In this document: piece after piece, positions 27,666 through 36,723 of the stretch
Numbering within the stretch: the first letter of the stretch is position 1
Layout: each line of letters opens with the position of its first letter
NCBI RefSeq assembly: GCF_012927745.1
Contig: NZ_JABBKX010000002.1
Location: 62,001 to 126,000 of the forward strand
DNA: 64,000 nt
Direction: 5' to 3'
Source of the DNA: Neoroseomonas marina
GTDB taxonomy: Bacteria > Pseudomonadota > Alphaproteobacteria > Acetobacterales > Acetobacteraceae
The notes under the pieces: generated by a model
Told to the model about the DNA's origin: nothing
Database searches by the model: none
What the model saw: only the letters and a program-made list of their open reading frames with translations
Made by a program: the position numbers and the translations under genes

Positions 27666-28468
27666 CTCATCGCCGCGGCGGCCCGGCGCAGCGTCGGGTC
27701 GAAGGGATTCACCTGGCGGCTGATCGCCGCGGCTTCCTGCCTCAGCATCTCCGCGATGATCGGCTTGCGTTCCGCCGACAGCCGGTCGGTGGTGGTGCCG
27801 ATCGACAGCGCCGCGACCGCGCGCCCGTCGCTGTCCACGATCGGCACGCCGACGCCCGCCATGCCCGGGATCAACCCGCTGGCACCGCCGCAGAAGCCGT
27901 CGCGCTGCACCTGGATCAGCTCGGCGCGCAGCGAGGCCTCGTCCGGCCCGCCATAATCACGCATGCGCGGCAGGTTGTGGCGGATGATCTCGTCCTGCTC
28001 CGCCGGCGGCAGGAAGGCGAGGATCGCCACCGAGCCCTGCCCGATGCCCAGCGGCACCCGTCCGCCGATATCCCCCGTGAAGGACCGGATGGGCAGCGGC
28101 CCCGCGCTGCGCTCGATGCACACCGCGTCGTAGCCGTTGTGGACCAGCAGAAACAGCGTCTCGCCCAGCGACGCCGTCAACCGCAGCAACGTCGGCCGCG
28201 CCAGGTCGCGCAGCCCCATCACGTCCCCCGCCTTCGCGGCGAGCAGGAACAGGTCGAGCCCCAAGGTGTAGCGCTTGCTGCGCGCATCGAAGGCGACCAT
28301 GCCCTCGGTGCCGAGCGCGCGCAGGATCCGGTGCACGGTCGGTCGCGGCAGCGCGGCCCGCTCGGCGAGGTCGGTCAGCCGAATGCCGCCACCGCCCGCC
28401 GCGCCAATCAGGCGCAGCAGGCTGAACACGCGCCCCACGCCGCCGGCGGCGCCCGCATCCTGTTCCAT
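27653..28468 (-). CDS. IclR-family transcriptional regulator
   Basis: 271 residues from the ATG at 28468 (MEQDAGAAG). The helix-turn-helix (about residues 12-75) includes LTDLAERAALPRPTVHRILRAL. The effector domain has LVHNGYDAVCIERS, VPLGIGQGSVAILAFLP and GASGLIPGMAGVGVPIVD. It is divergent from hyuA at 28627 and probably controls the long plus-strand catabolic cluster, binding the inverted repeats at 28507-28539. The effector would be the imported compound or the first ring-opening product (inference). Confidence 0.92.
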   Translation of the reverse strand: MEQDAGAAGGVGRVFSLLRLIGAAGGGGIRLTDLAERAALPRPTVHRILRALGTEGMVAFDARSKRYTLGLDLFLLAAKAGDVMGLRDLARPTLLRLTASLGETLFLLVHNGYDAVCIERSAGPLPIRSFTGDIGGRVPLGIGQGSVAILAFLPPAEQDEIIRHNLPRMRDYGGPDEASLRAELIQVQRDGFCGGASGLIPGMAGVGVPIVDSDGRAVAALSIGTTTDRLSAERKPIIAEMLRQEAAAISRQVNPFDPTLRRAAAAMSAAS

Positions 28469-28506
28469 AAAATGCCTACTCGTCGTTCGTCGGACACGGC
28501 AAAATT

Positions 28507-28539
28507 CCGGAGAATGAAATTCTCCGGCAAAAATTGCCG
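28507..28539. promoter_or_regulatory. Two interlocked inverted repeats between IclR gene and hyuA
   Basis: A 21-bp perfect inverted repeat, CCGGAGAAT-GAA-ATTCTCCGG, occupies 28507-28527. Overlapping it is CGGCAA-AAA-TTGCCG at 28525-28539. Both have 3-bp centres. A weak promoter-like pair (TTGCCG at 28557, GATAGT at 28581, 18-bp spacing) follows toward hyuA, so a protein bound here would lie upstream of that promoter. The likely binder is the divergent IclR protein; this is inference. Confidence 0.6.
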
Positions 28540-28626
28540 TTGTATGAAATTGGCACTTGCCGCACGTCAAAATGCAACGGGATAGTCACGCCCGACCGAA
28601 TTTTCTCCGCGAGAGGGGCGAGCAGC

Positions 28627-30696
28627 ATGGCCCGTTGGCGTGTCGGCGTGGATTCCGGCGGAACCTTCACGGATGTCTGCCTCTTCGATGAGGAGGCAGG
28701 ACGCGTGGAGGTCTGGAAGGTCTCCTCCACCCCCGACGATCCCTCGCGCGGCATCGCCCAGGGTGTCGAGGAAGGCATGCGCCGCGTGGCCCCCGACGCC
28801 GCGCAGCCCGGCGCCTCGGTCGCCTATTTCGGCCATGGCACCACCGTCGCGACGAACGCGCTGATCCAGCATCGCGGCGTGAAGACCGGCCTGGTGACCA
28901 CGGACGGCTTCCGCGACCTGCTCGAGATCGGCCGCCAGAAGCGCCCCGACCTCTATGACATGCAGGCGGACAAGCCGCCGACCCTGGTCTCGCGCGACCT
29001 GCGGCACGAAGTGCCGGAACGCGTGCGCCATGACGGCCGCATCGACCTGGCACTGGATGAAGCGCGGATGCGCGCGGCCGCCAAGGCCCTGAAGGAGGCC
29101 GGGGTCAAGGCGATCGCCGTCTCCTTCCTCTACGGCTTCATCCGCCCCGAGCACGAGAAGCGCGCCGTCGAGATCCTCCGCGAGGAGATGCCCGACGTCT
29201 TCATCAGCGCCGGCCACGAGATCGCGCCCGAGTTCCGCGAGTTCGAGCGCCTGTCCACCGTGGTGCTGAACGCCTATCTCGGCCCGGTCATGCGCAACTA
29301 CATCGAGCGCCTGACCCCGCGGCTGCGCGACATCGGCATGACCGCGACGCCGCACCTGACGCAGTCGAACGGCGGCGTCATCGGCTTCGGCACCGCGGCC
29401 GAGATGCCGGTCCGCGCCGTGCTCTCCGGCCCGTCGACCGGCGTCGTCGGCGCCCAGGCGATCGGTGCGCTGGCGGGTTACGAGGACCTGATCACCTTCG
29501 ACATGGGCGGCACCTCGACGGACGTCGCGCTGCTCAACGGCGGGGCGTGCAAGCTGACGTCCGAGGCCATCGTGCACGGCTATCCGATCAAGGCGCCGAT
29601 GCTCGACATCCACACGGTCGGCGCCGGCGGCGGGTCCATCGCCTGTATCGATGCCGGCGGCCTGCTGAAGGTCGGTCCGCGCTCCTGCGGCGCGGATCCC
29701 GGCCCGGTCTGCTACGGCCGCGGCAACACCGAGCCCGCCACCACCGACGCCAACGTGGTGCTGCAGACGCTGAACCCGCAGTACCTGCTCGCCGGCCGCA
29801 TGAAGGTCGACCAGGGCCTGGCGAAGGAGGCCATCGGGCGGCTCGCCACCCAGCTCGGCCTCGGCGTGATGGAAACCGCCCAGGGCATCATCTCGGTCGT
29901 CACCGCCAACATGGCGCGCGCGATCCGCGTGATCTCGGTGCAGCGCGGCTACGACCCGCGCGACTACACGCTGATGGCCTTCGGCGGCGCCGGCCCGCTG
30001 CACGCGGCACGGCTCGCGCGCGAGCTCGACATGAAGCGCGTGCTGGTGCCGCCCTACCCCGGCATCCTGTGCGCCATGGGCCTGCTGCTGACCGACCTGC
30101 GCGCCGACTTCGCCGCGACCAAGCTGCTGCCGGCGACGGCGGAGTCGGTCGGCGAGGTGGCGGCGGCCTTCGACGGCCTCGCGACCCGCGCGACCGAGTG
30201 GTTCGCGCATGAGGAGATCGCCCCGGCCGACCGGCACCTCACCCGCACGGCCGACATGCGCTACGCCGGCCAGAACTACGAACTCGCCGTGCCGCTGCCC
30301 GAAGGCCCGATCACGGCGGCGACCATCGCCACCCTGGCCGAAGGCTTCGCCGAGGCGCACAAGCAGCGCTACGGCTTCGTCGCGGAAGGCGAGCCGGTGC
30401 AGCTCGTCACCCTGCGCCTCGAAGCGACCGGCCGCGTGAAGAAGGCCGAGCTGAAATCCTTCCCCGATGCCGGCCCCGACGCCTCCGGCGCCATCATCGG
30501 CAAGCGCGAGGTGTGGTTCCCCGAAGCCGGCGCCTTCGTCGCCACGCCGATCTACGCGCGCGAGAAGCTGAAGCCCGGCAATACCTTCACCGGCCCGGCC
30601 ATCGTCGAGCAGATGGACACCACGACCGTCGTCCTGCCCGGCATGACCGCCCGCGTGGATGCATACCTCAACCTGATCCTGGAGGTGGCGGCATGA
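28627..30696 (+). CDS. hyuA: Hydantoinase A/oxoprolinase-family ATPase subunit
   Basis: 689 residues from the ATG at 28627 with GAGAGGGG upstream. Nucleotide-binding motifs are GVDSGGTFTDV near residue 6, FDMGGTSTDVAL near 292 and VGAGGGS near 332; LMAFGGAGPLH follows. It heads a 14.6-kb plus-strand cluster and overlaps hyuB by ATGA. The pair should open a cyclic amide (5-oxoproline, hydantoin or another lactam) at ATP cost. It differs from the first pair at 1-3424 in gene order and sequence, so the two are paralogues with probably different substrates. Confidence 0.93.
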   Translation: MARWRVGVDSGGTFTDVCLFDEEAGRVEVWKVSSTPDDPSRGIAQGVEEGMRRVAPDAAQPGASVAYFGHGTTVATNALIQHRGVKTGLVTTDGFRDLLEIGRQKRPDLYDMQADKPPTLVSRDLRHEVPERVRHDGRIDLALDEARMRAAAKALKEAGVKAIAVSFLYGFIRPEHEKRAVEILREEMPDVFISAGHEIAPEFREFERLSTVVLNAYLGPVMRNYIERLTPRLRDIGMTATPHLTQSNGGVIGFGTAAEMPVRAVLSGPSTGVVGAQAIGALAGYEDLITFDMGGTSTDVALLNGGACKLTSEAIVHGYPIKAPMLDIHTVGAGGGSIACIDAGGLLKVGPRSCGADPGPVCYGRGNTEPATTDANVVLQTLNPQYLLAGRMKVDQGLAKEAIGRLATQLGLGVMETAQGIISVVTANMARAIRVISVQRGYDPRDYTLMAFGGAGPLHAARLARELDMKRVLVPPYPGILCAMGLLLTDLRADFAATKLLPATAESVGEVAAAFDGLATRATEWFAHEEIAPADRHLTRTADMRYAGQNYELAVPLPEGPITAATIATLAEGFAEAHKQRYGFVAEGEPVQLVTLRLEATGRVKKAELKSFPDAGPDASGAIIGKREVWFPEAGAFVATPIYAREKLKPGNTFTGPAIVEQMDTTTVVLPGMTARVDAYLNLILEVAA

Positions 30697-32342
30697 ACGA
30701 CGCGCCCGCGACGCACACCCCCGTGCTCGACCCCATCACCGTCGAGGTGATCGGCGCCTCCCTCTCCTCGATCGTCGAGGAGACGGGGGAAGCGCTGATC
30801 CGCGCCTCCTACTCCACCAACATCAAGGAACGGCGCGACTGCTCCACCGCGCTGTTCGACACGGACGGCAACACGCTCTGCCAGGCCGAGCACATCCCCA
30901 TCCACCTCGGCAGCTTCATCGGCATCGTCCCGCACGTCCTGAAGCTCCATCGCGTCGAGGACATGCGGCCCGGCGACGTCTTCGTCGGCAACGACGCCTA
31001 TGAGGGCGGCGGCACCCACCTGCCCGACATCGTGCTGGCCGAGCCGATCTTCGTCGACGGCGCGATCGTCGCCTGGACGGTGAACCTCGCCCACCACTCG
31101 GACTTCGCCGACCGCGGCCACGCCCACATCTACCAGGAAGGCCTGCGCATTCCGCCTGTGCGCCTCTACCGCGCCGGCGAACTGCAGAAGGACATCCTCG
31201 ACCTCATCCTGCTGAACTGCCAGGTCCCGCGCGAACGCCTGTCCGACCTGCGCGCCCAGATGGCGGCAAACCGCGTCGGCGTGCAGCGCTTCCAGGCGCT
31301 GTGCGCGAAGTACGGCACGGCGACCGTGAAGGCCGCCGGCGCGGCGCTGCTCGACTACGCCGAGCGCAAGATGCGCGCCGGCATCGCGGCGATGCCCGAC
31401 GGCTCCTGGATCTTCGAGGACGTCTTCGAAAGCACCGAGGTCACCGAACAGCTTCCCCTGAAGGTGAAGGTCACCATCCAGGGCGACGCGATGTCGCTGC
31501 ACTTCGACAGCCCGAAGCAGCTCCGCGCCGGGCTGAACATGACCTGGACCGCGCTCGCCGCCACCGCCTACTACGTGGTGAAGTCGGTGGTCGATCCGAC
31601 CATCCTGCCCAATGCCGGCCTCGCGCGGCCGCTCACCGTCACCGCGCCGAACGGCACCGTGCTGAACTGCAGCCACCCGGCCGCGGTGAACGGGCGCGTG
31701 CAGACCTGCCAGCGCGTCGCCGACCTCATCCTCGGGGCGCTCGCGCAGGCCGTGCCGGATCGCGTGACCGCCTGCTCCAACTCCGTCTGCACCGTCGCGA
31801 GCTTCATTGGCCAGCGCGAGGACGACGGCGCGCTCTGGGTCTACCTCGAAACCATGGGCGGCGGCGGTGGCGCCCGCGCGACCAAGGACGGCCTCGATGG
31901 CATCCATGTCCACGTCACCAACACCTCCAACCTCCCGGTCGAAGCGCTCGAGATCGAGTATCCGCTGACCCTGCTGCGCTACGAACTGGTCGACGGGTCC
32001 GGCGGCGCCGGCACCCATCGCGGCGGCATGGGCCTGCGGCGTGTCTACCGCGCGGATGCCGACTGCCGCGTGCGCGTCGACGTCTCGCGCCTGTCCTCCA
32101 GCTCCTGGGGCCTGCTCGGCGGTGGCGCCGGCGGCCATGGCGCGGTGGAATGCGGGCCCGGCGTGGTGTTCGACAAGGACAGCGCGGTGCTCGCCCCCGG
32201 CCAGTGGTTCGCCGTCGTGAGCCCCGGCGCCGGCGGCTACGGTCCGCCGGACAAGCGCGACCGCGCCGCCGTGGCACGTGACCTGGCGGAGGGCGTGATC
32301 AGCCCCGCGACCGCCCGGGAGGTCTACGGCTACACTGGCTGA
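30693..32342 (+). CDS. hyuB: Hydantoinase B/oxoprolinase-family subunit
   Basis: 549 residues, full length. The N-terminal DPITVEVIGASLSSIVEETGEALIRASYS, LCQAEHIPIHLGSF and GDVFVGNDAYEGGGTHLPDI segments are hallmarks of the HyuB family (the first listed as separate short motifs within residues 12-45). The C-terminus has GSGGAGTHRGGMG and SPGAGGYGPP. The start overlaps the hyuA stop by 4 bp. Together they form the first enzymatic step encoded in the cluster, placed directly before the ABC importer genes. Confidence 0.92.
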   Translation: MNDAPATHTPVLDPITVEVIGASLSSIVEETGEALIRASYSTNIKERRDCSTALFDTDGNTLCQAEHIPIHLGSFIGIVPHVLKLHRVEDMRPGDVFVGNDAYEGGGTHLPDIVLAEPIFVDGAIVAWTVNLAHHSDFADRGHAHIYQEGLRIPPVRLYRAGELQKDILDLILLNCQVPRERLSDLRAQMAANRVGVQRFQALCAKYGTATVKAAGAALLDYAERKMRAGIAAMPDGSWIFEDVFESTEVTEQLPLKVKVTIQGDAMSLHFDSPKQLRAGLNMTWTALAATAYYVVKSVVDPTILPNAGLARPLTVTAPNGTVLNCSHPAAVNGRVQTCQRVADLILGALAQAVPDRVTACSNSVCTVASFIGQREDDGALWVYLETMGGGGGARATKDGLDGIHVHVTNTSNLPVEALEIEYPLTLLRYELVDGSGGAGTHRGGMGLRRVYRADADCRVRVDVSRLSSSSWGLLGGGAGGHGAVECGPGVVFDKDSAVLAPGQWFAVVSPGAGGYGPPDKRDRAAVARDLAEGVISPATAREVYGYTG

Positions 32343-32382
32343 CACAGGGTTCCGTCTGGGCAAGAAGCAAGGAGAGTCCCGC

Positions 32383-33912
32383 ATGCGTCCGACCGCCTCC
32401 CGCCGCGCCGTGCTGGCCGGTTCCGCCGCCGCCGCGATGCTGCCGTTCCTGCGTGTCCCCGGCGCCCGCGCCGGCACGCCGGGCGAGCTGACCTTCGGCC
32501 TCTCCTCCTTCCCGCCCAGCATCCAGCCCTGGGCGAACACCGGCACCGCCGCCGCGACGGTCAAGCTGATGATCTATCGCGGCCTGACCTCCTACGGTCC
32601 CGACGGCGCGCTGCGCGGCGAGCTCGCGGAATCCTGGCAGCCGATCGGCACCCAGGGATGGGAGTTCAAGCTGCGCGACGCCCGCTTCCAGAACGGGGAG
32701 AAGGTGACGGCCGCCGACGTGAAGTGGACGATCGAACAGATCGCTGCCGAGCGCTCCACCGCCTATTTCCGCGCCGAGATGCAGGGCGTCGAGCGCATCG
32801 AGACGCCCGACGACCGCACCATCCGCATCTTCCTCAAGGCCCCCGTGGCGACGCTGCCGATCATGATGGCGTCCTACCACCTGCCGATCATCTCGCGGAA
32901 TTCGCCGCGCGGCAGCTTCGTCGGCGCCGGCCCCTTCATCATCAAGGCGCAGGAACGCGGCGTCTCGCTCGAGCTCGAGCCCTTCGCCGGCTTCTTCCGC
33001 CCCGGCCTGCCGAAGCTGAAGCGCATCCGCGCCGTCGCCTATGCGGATGAGAACCTGCGCGTCGCCGCGCTGCGTTCGGGCGATGTCGACCTGATCGAAT
33101 ACGTGCCCTGGCAGTCGATGGACGCCATCACCGCCGACCCGGCGCTGAAGCTCGACACCGTCGACGGCGCCTTCATGTTCCTGGTGTTCAACGGCACCCG
33201 CGCGCCGTTCAACGACCCCCGCGTCCGCCGCGCCGTGGCCCACGCCATCAAGCGCGACGAACTCGTGCGCGCCGCCTTCTTCGGCCGCGGCTCCGCGCTC
33301 ATGCAGTTGCCCGTCGCGGAATCGAGCCTCTTCTACAACGCCGAGTTCAAGGAAGGCTGGAAGTACGACCCCGACCTGTCCAAGCGCCTCCTCGCGGAGG
33401 CCGGGCACGCCGGCGGCATCTCCTGCTCCCTGCTCTCGACCGCCCAGTACGGCATGCACAAGGACACCGCCGAGGTGGTGCAGCAGCACCTGGCCGCCGT
33501 CGGCATCCGCGCCGAGCTCAACCTGCCCGACTGGGCAACGCGCGTCGCGATCGGCAACCGCGGCCAGTACGACCTCGCGGTGATGGGCACGGCCGCCGAT
33601 TCCAACGACCCGGACGGCATCGCGAACTTCATCGACGGTTCGCTCGCGCCCTCCTACGTGCGCTCCTTCGGCCTCAGGATCGACCGCATCACCGAACTGC
33701 TCGCGGCCGGCCGTGCCGAATTCGACCAGGCCAAGCGCCGCGATATCTATCGCGAGATGGAGCGCATCGCGATCGAGCAGGCGCCCATGGTCGGCCTCAC
33801 CTGGCGCAGCCAGGGCTACGCCATGCGTCGCCAGGTCACCGGCTTCACCAACCTGCCGGGCGCCCTGACCTTCTATTCGGGCCTGACCTTCGAGACGACC
33901 GACGTCGCCTGA
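32383..33912 (+). CDS. Peptide-type ABC importer solute-binding protein (SBP family 5), Tat-type leader
   Basis: 509 residues. The leader contains SRRAVLAG, a twin-arginine motif, and is cut near residue 30 (PGARA before GTPGEL). The mature protein has the family 5 pattern ELAESWQPIGTQGWEFKLRD, ADVKWTIEQI and RRAVAHAIKRDELV. A short 40-bp gap separates it from hyuB, with AAGGAGAG upstream of the ATG. It is the receptor for the importer encoded by the next three genes. Export in folded form may mean a bound cofactor or simply the host's preference (inference). Confidence 0.92.
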   Translation: MRPTASRRAVLAGSAAAAMLPFLRVPGARAGTPGELTFGLSSFPPSIQPWANTGTAAATVKLMIYRGLTSYGPDGALRGELAESWQPIGTQGWEFKLRDARFQNGEKVTAADVKWTIEQIAAERSTAYFRAEMQGVERIETPDDRTIRIFLKAPVATLPIMMASYHLPIISRNSPRGSFVGAGPFIIKAQERGVSLELEPFAGFFRPGLPKLKRIRAVAYADENLRVAALRSGDVDLIEYVPWQSMDAITADPALKLDTVDGAFMFLVFNGTRAPFNDPRVRRAVAHAIKRDELVRAAFFGRGSALMQLPVAESSLFYNAEFKEGWKYDPDLSKRLLAEAGHAGGISCSLLSTAQYGMHKDTAEVVQQHLAAVGIRAELNLPDWATRVAIGNRGQYDLAVMGTAADSNDPDGIANFIDGSLAPSYVRSFGLRIDRITELLAAGRAEFDQAKRRDIYREMERIAIEQAPMVGLTWRSQGYAMRRQVTGFTNLPGALTFYSGLTFETTDVA

Positions 33913-33916
33913 TCCG

Positions 33917-34870
33917 ATGCTCGCCTTCGCCGCACGCCGGCTGCTGGTCTCGCTCGGGCTCGTCTGGGTGGTGGCTTCGCTGGTCTTCCTGGTGATCCAC
34001 CTCATCCCCGGCGATCCGGCGGAACTGCTGCTCTCCCAGGGCGGCATCGCGCCGGACCCGGCGGCGGTGGAGGAGCTGCGCGAGCGGCTCGGCCTCAACG
34101 AGCCGCTCTGGGCCCAGTACCTGACCTACATGGGCGGCCTGCTGCGCGGCGATTTCGGGCTCTCCCTGCAGGACGAACATCCGATCGCCGAGGAGATCGC
34201 GCTGCGCCTGCCGCGCACGCTCGAACTGGTCGGCATGGCGGGTCTGCTCGCGGTGATCTTCGGCGTGCCGCTCGGCATCGCCGCGGCGATGCGGGCCGGC
34301 GGCGCGCTGGACCGGATCCTGTCGGCCTGGGCGGGCTTCGCGCTCTCGGTGCCGGTCTTCGTCGTCGGCACCCTCGCGGTGCTGGTGCTGGCCCAGCAGT
34401 TGAAGCTGGTCTCCGCCGGCGGCTACGTGCCGCTGGCGCGTGACCCGGGCCGGCATCTCGCCCTGCTGATGATGCCGGCGGCGACCATCGCGGTCGGCCT
34501 CGGCGCCGTGGTCTTCCGCGTCATGCGCTCCTCCGTGCTGGAAGTGCTGGAACGCGAGCATGTCCGCGCCGCCCAGGCGCGCGGCCTGGCGCCGGCCGCC
34601 ATCATCCGCCGCCACGTGCTGCGCAATGCGCTGACGCCCGTCGTCACGGTGGTGGCGCTGCATCTCGGCTCGCTGCTCGGCGGCACCGTGCTGGTCGAGT
34701 TCGTCTTCAACTGGCCCGGCCTCTCCGGCTACCTGGTCCGCGCCGTCGAGGCGCGCGACTACCCCGAGGTGCTGGGCATCGTCCTCGTCATCTCGACGCT
34801 CTTCGTGCTGCTGAACTTCCTCGTCGACCTGCTCTACGCGGTGATCGACCCGCGGGTCAGGCACGGCTGA
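33917..34870 (+). CDS. Peptide-type ABC importer permease (DppB)
   Basis: 317 residues, six predicted spans. Typical DppB features are the N-terminal FAARRLLVSLGLVWVVASLV span, HLIPGDPAE, the large periplasmic part with RERLGLNEPLWAQY, and the EAA loop RAAQARGLAPAAIIRRHVLRN. NWPGLSGYLVRAVEARDYPEV precedes the last span. The start is 4 bp after the SBP stop, and its own stop overlaps the next start by 1 bp (TGATG). Confidence 0.92.
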   Translation: MLAFAARRLLVSLGLVWVVASLVFLVIHLIPGDPAELLLSQGGIAPDPAAVEELRERLGLNEPLWAQYLTYMGGLLRGDFGLSLQDEHPIAEEIALRLPRTLELVGMAGLLAVIFGVPLGIAAAMRAGGALDRILSAWAGFALSVPVFVVGTLAVLVLAQQLKLVSAGGYVPLARDPGRHLALLMMPAATIAVGLGAVVFRVMRSSVLEVLEREHVRAAQARGLAPAAIIRRHVLRNALTPVVTVVALHLGSLLGGTVLVEFVFNWPGLSGYLVRAVEARDYPEVLGIVLVISTLFVLLNFLVDLLYAVIDPRVRHG

Positions 34871-36723
34871 TGCGGCGGTCCCCCATCCGGGCACTCGTGA
34901 TACCGGGCGCCCTCGTCCTGCTGGTCGTGCTGGTCGCACTCGCCGCGCCCATCCTGCCGCTCGCCGATCCGGTCCGGCAGGACGTGGCGAACCGCCTGGC
35001 CGGCCCCTCCGCGGCGCATTGGCTCGGGCAGGACGAATACGGGCGCGACGTGCTGTCGCGCATCATCTGGGGCGCGCGCGTCTCGCTGACCGTCGCCGCC
35101 CTCGCGGCGGCCCTCGCCGCGGTCGTCGGCACGCTGCTCGGCATCCTCGGCGGCTATTTCCGCGGCCTGGTGGAACTGGTCACGGTGCGCGTCGCGGAGA
35201 TCGTGCTCTGCTTCCCGCCGCTGCTGCTCGCCCTTCTGGTCGTCACGCTGCTCGGCCCCGGCGCCGGGACGCTGGTCTTTTCGCTCGCCATCCTCTTCGC
35301 CCCCGGCTTCGCCCGCGTGGCCTACGCCGAAACGCTCTCCGCCCGCGCCCTGGACTACGTCACGGCGCAGCAGGCGCTCGGGGCGCGGACGCGGCGCATC
35401 CTGTTCCTCACCCTGCTGCCGAACATCGCGCCGCCGCTGATCGTGCAGTTCTCCCTCACCGTCGCCGCGGCGATGGTGCTGGAAAGCGGCCTGTCCTTCC
35501 TCGGCCTCGGCGTCGTGCCGCCGTCGCCCTCCTGGGGCCTGATGATCCGCGGCGCGCGGGCGAGCATGGAACAGGCGCCGCTCCTGCTCTTCTGGCCCTG
35601 CCTCGCACTGACCGGCACGGTGCTGCTGCTGAACCTGCTCTGCGATCGGCTGCGGGATGCGCTGGACCCGCGTGGCAAGGCCGCGGGCCGGCCGGGCTTC
35701 CTCGGCCGCCTCGTCGCCCTGCCGCCGGCGCCCGAACCCCGCCAGGCGCCCGGCCTGCTGACGGTGGACGGCCTCACCCTCTCCGTCCCCGGTCCCCAGG
35801 GCCCGATCGAGGTGGTGCGCGACGTCGGCTTCACCCTCGCCCCCGGCGAGACCCTCGCCATCGTCGGCGAAAGCGGGTCCGGCAAGACGCTGACCGGCCT
35901 CGCGGTGATGGGCCTGCTCCCCGCCGCGGTGAAGCCTGTCGCCGGCAGCATCCTCTTCACCGCCCGCGACGGCCGCGTACGCGACCTGCTGCGCCTGCCG
36001 GAAGCCGAGATGCGCGCCCTGCGCGGCCGCGACCTCGCGATGATCTTCCAGGATCCGTCCAGCAGCCTGAACCCACTGCTGCGCATCGGCTCCCAGCTGG
36101 CCGAGACGCTGCGCGCCCATGGCGTGCGCGACGGCGTGCGGGACCGCGTCGTCGGCCTGCTCCGCCAGGTCGGCCTGCCCGACCCCGAACGCGCCGCCGA
36201 CGCCTATCCGCACGAGATCTCCGGCGGGCAGCGCCAGCGCGTGATGATCGCCGCCGCCATCGCCAACGGCCCGCGCCTGCTGCTCGCCGACGAGCCGACC
36301 ACCGCCCTCGACGTGACGGTGCAGGCGCAGATCCTCGCCCTGCTGGCCGAGCTCAAGTGCGCCGAGGGCGGCATGGGCATGGCCTTCGTCACCCACAACC
36401 TCGCCGTGGTGGGCGAGATCGCCGACCGCGTGCTGGTGATGTACGCCGGCGAGGTGGTCGAGGAAGGCCCCGTCGCGGACGTCTTCGCCGCCCCGCGCCA
36501 CCCCTACACGGCGGCCCTCATCGCCTCCATGCCGGAAGGCGATGCCGAACGCCTCACCGCCATTCCCGGCGCCGTGCCGCAGCCCTGGGCCATGCCGGCC
36601 GGCTGCCGCTTCGCCCCCCGCTGCACTCTCGCCGCCGACGCCTGCCGCGCCACGGCGCCGGCGCTGAGCGAGGTCGCACCCGGCCGGTCCTCCCGCTGCC
36701 TCCGCTGGGAGGAGGTCGCATGA
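34870..36723 (+). CDS. Fused ABC importer permease-ATPase (DppC-DppD in one chain)
   Basis: 617 residues. Residues 1 to about 275 are a DppC-type permease ([25 protein letters not shown] loop [34 protein letters not shown]). A short Pro-rich linker ([10 protein letters not shown]) leads to a DppD-type ATPase from about 295: Walker [10 protein letters not shown] at 333-341, [19 protein letters not shown] signature, Walker [12 protein letters not shown] and C-terminal [14 protein letters not shown]. There is one uninterrupted frame with no internal stop. The partner ATPase is the separate DppF gene that overlaps its end. Confidence 0.93.
   Translation: MRRSPIRALVIPGALVLLVVLVALAAPILPLADPVRQDVANRLAGPSAAHWLGQDEYGRDVLSRIIWGARVSLTVAALAAALAAVVGTLLGILGGYFRGLVELVTVRVAEIVLCFPPLLLALLVVTLLGPGAGTLVFSLAILFAPGFARVAYAETLSARALDYVTAQQALGARTRRILFLTLLPNIAPPLIVQFSLTVAAAMVLESGLSFLGLGVVPPSPSWGLMIRGARASMEQAPLLLFWPCLALTGTVLLLNLLCDRLRDALDPRGKAAGRPGFLGRLVALPPAPEPRQAPGLLTVDGLTLSVPGPQGPIEVVRDVGFTLAPGETLAIVGESGSGKTLTGLAVMGLLPAAVKPVAGSILFTARDGRVRDLLRLPEAEMRALRGRDLAMIFQDPSSSLNPLLRIGSQLAETLRAHGVRDGVRDRVVGLLRQVGLPDPERAADAYPHEISGGQRQRVMIAAAIANGPRLLLADEPTTALDVTVQAQILALLAELKCAEGGMGMAFVTHNLAVVGEIADRVLVMYAGEVVEEGPVADVFAAPRHPYTAALIASMPEGDAERLTAIPGAVPQPWAMPAGCRFAPRCTLAADACRATAPALSEVAPGRSSRCLRWEEVA

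Noticed and set aside
28548-28566. TGGCAC...TTGC stretch resembling a sigma-54 promoter upstream of hyuA
   Set aside because: The spacing between the GG and GC elements does not match the required 10 bp, and no sigma-54 activator gene is near.
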